DNA of 9,045 nt from assembly GCA_900550095.1 (NCBI GenBank), contig URRG01000070.1:1-9045 (forward strand), given 5' to 3'. The notes below the pieces were generated by a model. It was not told the DNA's origin, searched no databases, and was given only the letters and a program-made list of their open reading frames with translations. The stretch's first letter is position 1. Every line of letters starts with the position of its first letter. A program made the translations under genes and the position numbers. Source of the DNA: an uncultured Oscillospiraceae bacterium. GTDB taxonomy: Bacteria; Bacillota; Clostridia; Oscillospirales; Acutalibacteraceae. Positions 5,653 through 9,045 of this stretch are shown here, piece after piece.

Positions 5653-6534
5653 TTGGCGGCTGAAAAACTATATTGTGCAAATACAGGACTTGTTCTGGAG
5701 GGAGGAGGCACCCGCGGCGCTTATACCAGCGGTGTGCTGGAGGTATTTCTCCGGGAGGGCATAACCTTTCCGGTGGCGTATGGGATTTCCGCGGGGGCCT
5801 GCAATGCGCTGAGCTATATTTCAGGACAGAAGGAACGGAATTTCCGCATTTTTTATGAGTATATCACAGACGAGCGGTATCTGAGCATCACGAGCCTGTA
5901 TAAGACAGGATCTCTCTTTGGTTTTGATTTCATTTTCGGCGAACTTTTCCATGAGCTTCTTCCCTTGGACTATGAAGCCTTCTTTCAGTCTTCCATGGAA
6001 CTGAAGGCCGGAGCCACAGACCTGAGGACGGGAAGAGCCGTGTTCTTCGGCAAGGATGAGATGGATGCGGATTTGACGCCGGTGCGAGCTTCCAGTTCCC
6101 TTCCTTTTGTATCTCCTATCGTATCCTATAAGGGATATGAGCTTTTGGATGGAGGCTGCGCCATGCCTATTCCCCTGGAGCAGTCCATAACGGAGGGGAA
6201 CAGCCGCCACGTGGTGGTTCTCACTAGGGACATTACCTACCGCAAGCGCCCCCGGCCGGAATTTCCCAGAGCGGTTCTCAGGGCAAAGTATGGGGATTAT
6301 CCTGAATTTGTGCGCATAATGATGGAGAGGGGGCTGGAATACAACCGGGAGCTGGAGCTCTGCCGAAAGCTGGAGAAGGAAGGGCGCGCGGTGGTCGTCC
6401 GGCCCAGCCGGCCTCTGGCGGTGAGCCGATATGAAAAAAATCCCGAGAACCTGAAGGCGATTTATGAGCTGGGTATGCGGGACGCCGAAAGAAAGCTCCC
6501 TGAGATCCTCCCCCTGGCGGAAAACAAGGGATAA
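5653..6534 (+). CDS. Patatin-like phospholipase, YjjU/RssA-type
   Basis: A predicted acyl hydrolase of the patatin family, which cleaves fatty acids from phospholipids or other lipids with a Ser-Asp dyad. From the TTG start it has 293 residues. The oxyanion-hole motif GGGTRG is at 17-22, the nucleophile elbow GISAG at 44-48 with catalytic Ser46, and the DGG motif at 166-168 with catalytic Asp166, so all active-site elements are intact. The C-terminal part, about residues 210-293, resembles the domain that follows the patatin fold in YjjU-like proteins (SRYEKNPENLKAIYELGMRDA). No signal peptide or membrane segment is evident, so a cytoplasmic or membrane-peripheral enzyme is likely. It has its own promoter and leader; 263 bp separate it from the transporter genes that follow, with no clear terminator between them. 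The substrate is not determined by sequence. Confidence 0.93.
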   Translation: MAAEKLYCANTGLVLEGGGTRGAYTSGVLEVFLREGITFPVAYGISAGACNALSYISGQKERNFRIFYEYITDERYLSITSLYKTGSLFGFDFIFGELFHELLPLDYEAFFQSSMELKAGATDLRTGRAVFFGKDEMDADLTPVRASSSLPFVSPIVSYKGYELLDGGCAMPIPLEQSITEGNSRHVVVLTRDITYRKRPRPEFPRAVLRAKYGDYPEFVRIMMERGLEYNRELELCRKLEKEGRAVVVRPSRPLAVSRYEKNPENLKAIYELGMRDAERKLPEILPLAENKG

Positions 6535-6756
6535 ACGCCCGGCCTGCGGGACAGGGCGGCAGCCGCGCTTTCGGTCTATGGGGACCAGTCCCGGCGGCGC
6601 GGGCCTGCACGGCCCAGAGGCAGGGCCGAAAGCTCAAGAGGGCTCACATGAGAATCCGCCCGGCGGACATGGGGCAAACGCGGACGGGAGATGCGCGGTG
6701 CATGGCACACAGGCTTTTCTGGCGGGCTTCCGGCATATGGGCGGAAGCTATGATCG

Positions 6757-6765
6757 TGATAAAAT
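6757..6765 (+). promoter_or_regulatory. Weak candidate promoter for the thrE-like pair
   Basis: TGATAAAAT is an extended -10-like element (TGn, then TAAAAT at 6760-6765), 32 nt before the ATG at 6798. No good -35 lies at the right distance (ATGGGC at 17 bp). The gene may instead be reached from the phospholipase promoter. Confidence 0.3.
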
Positions 6766-6797
6766 GGGAGAAATCCGGTAAAGGGGAGGCGTTGGGA

Positions 6798-7562
6798 ATG
6801 GAATATGATCGGCTGATCCTGATGGCGTCGGATCTGGGGCATCTGCTTTTGAGCAGCGGCGCGGAGATCTACCGGGTGGAGGAATCCATGAACCGGATTC
6901 TGGGCGCCTATGGGGTGGAAAAGAACGATGTGTTCGCCATTCCCAACTGTATTTTTGTGACGATCACCACCCCGGAGGGGAAGACCATCACGAAGATCCG
7001 GCGGGTGCACCGGCGGGCCAACAATCTGGACCGCGTAGACCGGGCGAATGACCTTTGCAGGCGCATCTGCTGGGAAAAGCCGCCTGTAGAAACGGCGGAA
7101 AAAGAGATCCGCGGGATTGCTGCCCGGCCGGTATACGGCGTATGGACACAGACGGCGGCCTTTTGCCTGGTGAGCTTCTTTTTTACACTTTTCTGGGGAG
7201 GCGAAATTTCAGACGCGGTATGCTCCGCTGTGTGCAGTATATGCATGAAGGGCATCCTGCTTATGAACGCCCGCCTGAAGGCCTACGATTTTTTGACCAA
7301 TCTGATGGCCAGCGCGGCTGCGGCTTTGATCGCCACCTCTGCCGTGGGGCTCGGATTGGCGGCGCACTATGATAAAATCATCATCGGCGCGCTGATGACG
7401 CTGGTTCCCGGCATTACGATCACCACTTTTATGCGGGATATCATGGCCGGCGATCTGGTGGCCGGCCTGCAGAGGCTGACGGAGAGCCTGCTGGTGGCCA
7501 CGGCTATCGCTCTGGGCGTGGGCCTTGTGCTTATGGCGCCGCGCCTTATGTGGGGCGTGTAA
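6798..7562 (+). CDS. Threonine/serine exporter family protein, N-terminal subunit
   Basis: The larger half of a split ThrE-type exporter (254 residues, ThrE N-terminal family, YjjP-like). Members are membrane proteins that export small molecules; threonine and serine for ThrE, succinate for the E. coli YjjP/YjjB pair. The cytoplasmic part shows the family signature LLSSGAEIYRVEESM near residue 20 and IFVTITTPEGKTITKIRRV near residue 53. About five hydrophobic segments follow from residue 115 on, including PGITITTFMRDIMAGDLVAG near residue 205. ATG 6798 is chosen because GGGGAGG lies 8 nt upstream; the 50 codons open before it are not family-like. It is followed 40 bp later by the small subunit gene, so the two form an operon. 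Confidence 0.92.
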   Translation: MEYDRLILMASDLGHLLLSSGAEIYRVEESMNRILGAYGVEKNDVFAIPNCIFVTITTPEGKTITKIRRVHRRANNLDRVDRANDLCRRICWEKPPVETAEKEIRGIAARPVYGVWTQTAAFCLVSFFFTLFWGGEISDAVCSAVCSICMKGILLMNARLKAYDFLTNLMASAAAALIATSAVGLGLAAHYDKIIIGALMTLVPGITITTFMRDIMAGDLVAGLQRLTESLLVATAIALGVGLVLMAPRLMWGV

Positions 7563-7602
7563 GCCGGGCTTGGAGAAAAATCCGGATAAGGAGGACGGGC
7601 GG

Positions 7603-8052
7603 ATGGAATACCTGCAGGTTTTGTACGCGTTTTTTGCCTGTTTGGGAGGCTGCCTGATTTTCAACGTCAGGGGGAAGGAACTTTTCCTGATGCCCTTGGG
7701 CGGCGCCATAGGCTGGTTCATATATCTTCTCGCAGCGCCCTTCGGCAGCGATATTTTTCAGAATTTCGCGGGGACGGTGGCGCTTTCCGTTTACGCGGAG
7801 ACTATGGCTCGTCTGCGGAGAAAGCCCGCCACAGGGTATCTTCTGGTGGCGCTTTTTCCCCTCGTGCCCGGGGGAGGCATTTATTACACCATGGAATACT
7901 GTATCGCGGGCAACACGGATTTATTTTTGGAAACGGGCCTGCATACCCTGGGCGTGGCCGGGGTCCTGGCGCTGGGCGTCCTTCTTGTTTCTTCCGTTGT
8001 GCGAATGTTCAGCCGCTCTCCGAGTCTGGCAGATGCCGGACGCCGGCAATAA
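7603..8052 (+). CDS. Threonine/serine exporter family protein, C-terminal subunit
   Basis: The small membrane half of the same transporter (149 residues, ThrE C-terminal/YjjB-like family). It has four to five hydrophobic segments and the typical stretches FFACLGGCLIFNVRGKEL near the N-terminus and LFPLVPGGGIYYTM around residue 85, a motif shared by this half in fused ThrE proteins. AAGGAGG lies 8 nt before the ATG at 7603. Together with the upstream gene it makes up what is one polypeptide in actinobacterial ThrE. I see no U-tract terminator after it; 197 bp follow before the phosphatase gene. Confidence 0.92.
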   Translation: MEYLQVLYAFFACLGGCLIFNVRGKELFLMPLGGAIGWFIYLLAAPFGSDIFQNFAGTVALSVYAETMARLRRKPATGYLLVALFPLVPGGGIYYTMEYCIAGNTDLFLETGLHTLGVAGVLALGVLLVSSVVRMFSRSPSLADAGRRQ

Positions 8053-8163
8053 ACGTTGTCAATTAAGAAAATTCGGCTGCGGATTGTCTGTTTTGCACAG
8101 AGCCCGCCGGAAGGAGAGGCGGTAATTGTCACAGAGCGCGGCGTTTTTCCAGAAGCCTCCGTC

Positions 8164-8192
8164 TTGCTTTTTTTCACTGTTTGCGGTATACT
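8164..8192 (+). promoter_or_regulatory. Promoter of the PAP2 phosphatase gene
   Basis: TTGCTT (8164-8169), 17 bp, then TATACT (8187-8192), giving a start near 8199 and a leader of about 50 nt. This separates the phosphatase from the exporter operon, though read-through from it is possible. Confidence 0.78.
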
Positions 8193-8233
8193 GAAATCCC
8201 TGAAGGATGGCTGTATCAGGAACTGTAAAATCA

Positions 8234-8244
8234 AAAGGAGGTGA
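8234..8244 (+). promoter_or_regulatory. RBS of the PAP2 gene, deciding its GTG start
   Basis: AAAGGAGGTGA is a full-length match to the 16S anti-Shine-Dalgarno complement. It places initiation at GTG 8250 (8 nt from GGAGG). The other in-frame GTG at 8241 lies inside the SD itself and is excluded. Confidence 0.85.
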
Positions 8245-8249
8245 GACCT

Positions 8250-8807
8250 GTGGGCCGTATTCAAAAATGGGATGAGCGTGTGCTGGCATTTATCCAGCGC
8301 AATATGCACTGCTCGTTTCTGGACGCCGTTATGCCCGTCGTTTCAGCGCTCGGCAATTTCGGAGGCGTTTGGCTCGCAACAGGGCTGGCCTTTTTGTGTA
8401 TACCCCATTACCGTGTGAACGGTATCGTTCTGCTCTCCATGCTTTCCATGGGGGTCCTGGTGGGGAATATCTGCGTGAAGCCCTTTGTGGCCCGTTTGCG
8501 TCCGTGCCACCGGTATCCGGAGTGGCCTTTGCTTGTGAACAGGCCGAAGGATTATTCCTTCCCCTCCTGCCACACGCTGGCGGCTTTTATCTCTGTTCCC
8601 ATTCTGATGTGGACAAATCCCATCATCGGCATAGCAGGCCTGGCGATGGCAGTGCTCATTGCGTTTTCCAGAATGTATCTGTTTGTGCATTATCCCAGCG
8701 ACGTTCTGGCCGCGGTGGTGATGGGCCTGACGATGCCCTTCAGCGCGGTGCTGATTTTGGTTCGGATTTTCGGCGGGATCTATCGCCGCCGTCAATTCGG
8801 CATATGA
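8250..8807 (+). CDS. PAP2-family membrane phosphatase
   Basis: An integral membrane phosphatase of the type 2 phosphatidic acid phosphatase superfamily, which removes phosphate from lipid phosphates such as phosphatidic acid, PGP or undecaprenyl pyrophosphate on the outer face of the membrane. It has 185 residues and about five to six hydrophobic segments. The three signature motifs are in order: K77-x6-R84-P85 (KPFVARLRP), PSCH at 105-108 with His108, and SR-x5-H-x3-D at 140-151 (His147, Asp151). The usual second motif is PSGH; here Gly is replaced by Cys while both catalytic histidines remain. The family cannot be narrowed to BacA-like undecaprenyl or PGP substrates from sequence. It has its own promoter and is followed by the hairpin at 8870-8907. 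Confidence 0.92.
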   Translation: MGRIQKWDERVLAFIQRNMHCSFLDAVMPVVSALGNFGGVWLATGLAFLCIPHYRVNGIVLLSMLSMGVLVGNICVKPFVARLRPCHRYPEWPLLVNRPKDYSFPSCHTLAAFISVPILMWTNPIIGIAGLAMAVLIAFSRMYLFVHYPSDVLAAVVMGLTMPFSAVLILVRIFGGIYRRRQFGI

Positions 8808-8869
8808 CCGCTTGCCGGAGCGGCAAAACGAGGGCGATCCCTACAATATAAAAACATATTGAGGCTTTG

Positions 8870-8907
8870 AAAGAGTCTTCCGCTTGTGTTTTGGCGGAAG
8901 ACTCTTT
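8870..8907 (+). terminator. Perfect 14-bp hairpin after the PAP2 gene, probable terminator
   Basis: AAAGAGTCTTCCGC (8870-8883) pairs without mismatch with GCGGAAGACTCTTT (8894-8907) around a 10-nt loop. Only the last three T of the stem serve as a U-run, since the following bases are GCGCG, so termination may be less efficient than at the other terminators. It lies 62 nt after the stop codon. Confidence 0.6.
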
Positions 8908-8968
8908 GCGCGTCATTGGGGGCCGGCGGGCCGCCTGCTCCCAAATCCGCAGGCGTTCCTGTTATTGC

Positions 8969-9020
8969 CGGGAAGAGAAAAAGGAAGCGCGTCCGTTTTT
9001 CTTCTCGCCTCTACTTCCCG
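8969..9020. repeat. Long imperfect inverted repeat before the right-edge promoter
   Basis: CGGGAAG (8969-8975) pairs with CTTCCCG (9014-9020). Inside, AGAAAAAGGA (8976-8985) can pair with TCCGTTTTTCT (8992-9002) with one bulged G, around a GC-rich turn. The outer right arm reaches into the -35 region of the promoter at the edge. It could be a terminator for upstream transcription or an operator. Confidence 0.35.
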
Positions 9021-9043
9021 AACAGCTGTTTTTATGCTATAAT
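9015..9043 (+). promoter_or_regulatory. Promoter for a gene beyond the right edge
   Basis: A perfect TATAAT (9038-9043) preceded by TGC (extended -10), with a weak -35 TTCCCG (9015-9020) at 17 bp. The gene it drives lies outside the window. Confidence 0.55.
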
Positions 9044-9045
9044 TA

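Noticed and set aside
8035..8047. GCCGG-ACG-CCGGC hairpin at the end of the small exporter gene
   Set aside because: It lies inside the coding end and is followed by AATAAACG rather than a U-tract, so it is not a convincing terminator.
8056..8244. 62-codon frame between exporter and phosphatase
   Set aside because: It overlaps the phosphatase promoter and RBS, has no RBS of its own, and shows no recognisable domain.

Overview
The window reads as a chromosomal stretch from a moderately GC-rich Gram-positive bacterium of the Clostridia, most like a gut Lachnospiraceae-type organism. The signs are strong AGGAGG-type ribosome binding sites, frequent GTG/TTG starts, TTGnnn-N17-TATAAT-like sigma-A promoters, a PQTG-type cell-wall sorting signal on a surface protein, and a two-gene (split) ThrE exporter. 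The genus cannot be named from the sequence alone.

Layout, left to right. A terminator from an upstream gene (108-131) is followed by a good promoter and a MATE-family efflux transporter (359-1903, +). It converges on a large cell-wall-anchored surface protein (2166-3881, -), and the two share one bidirectional hairpin terminator (2112-2152). Upstream of the surface gene lies a short segment bounded by two inverted copies of a 22-bp dyad site (3918-3939 and 4043-4064). A strong promoter inside it (3969-3997, -) points at the surface gene. Next is a small serine recombinase of the Hin/Pin invertase class (4082-4678, -). About 575 bp with little recognisable coding content follows, then a tRNA-Val(GAC) gene on the minus strand with its own promoter and terminator.

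The right half is all on the plus strand. It holds a patatin-like phospholipase with a promoter and a structured leader (5653-6534), the two halves of a threonine/serine-exporter-family transporter (6798-7562 and 7603-8052), and a PAP2-family membrane phosphatase with its own promoter (8250-8807). A perfect 14-bp hairpin and a promoter for a gene beyond the right edge close the window.

The most interesting element is the central module of invertase, inverted dyad sites, invertible promoter and surface protein. It has every part expected of a phase-variation switch. In the orientation given here the promoter faces the surface gene (ON). After inversion it would face away from that gene and into the 3' end of the invertase gene (OFF, with possible antisense transcription). 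The parts are read directly from the sequence; that the segment actually inverts is inference.
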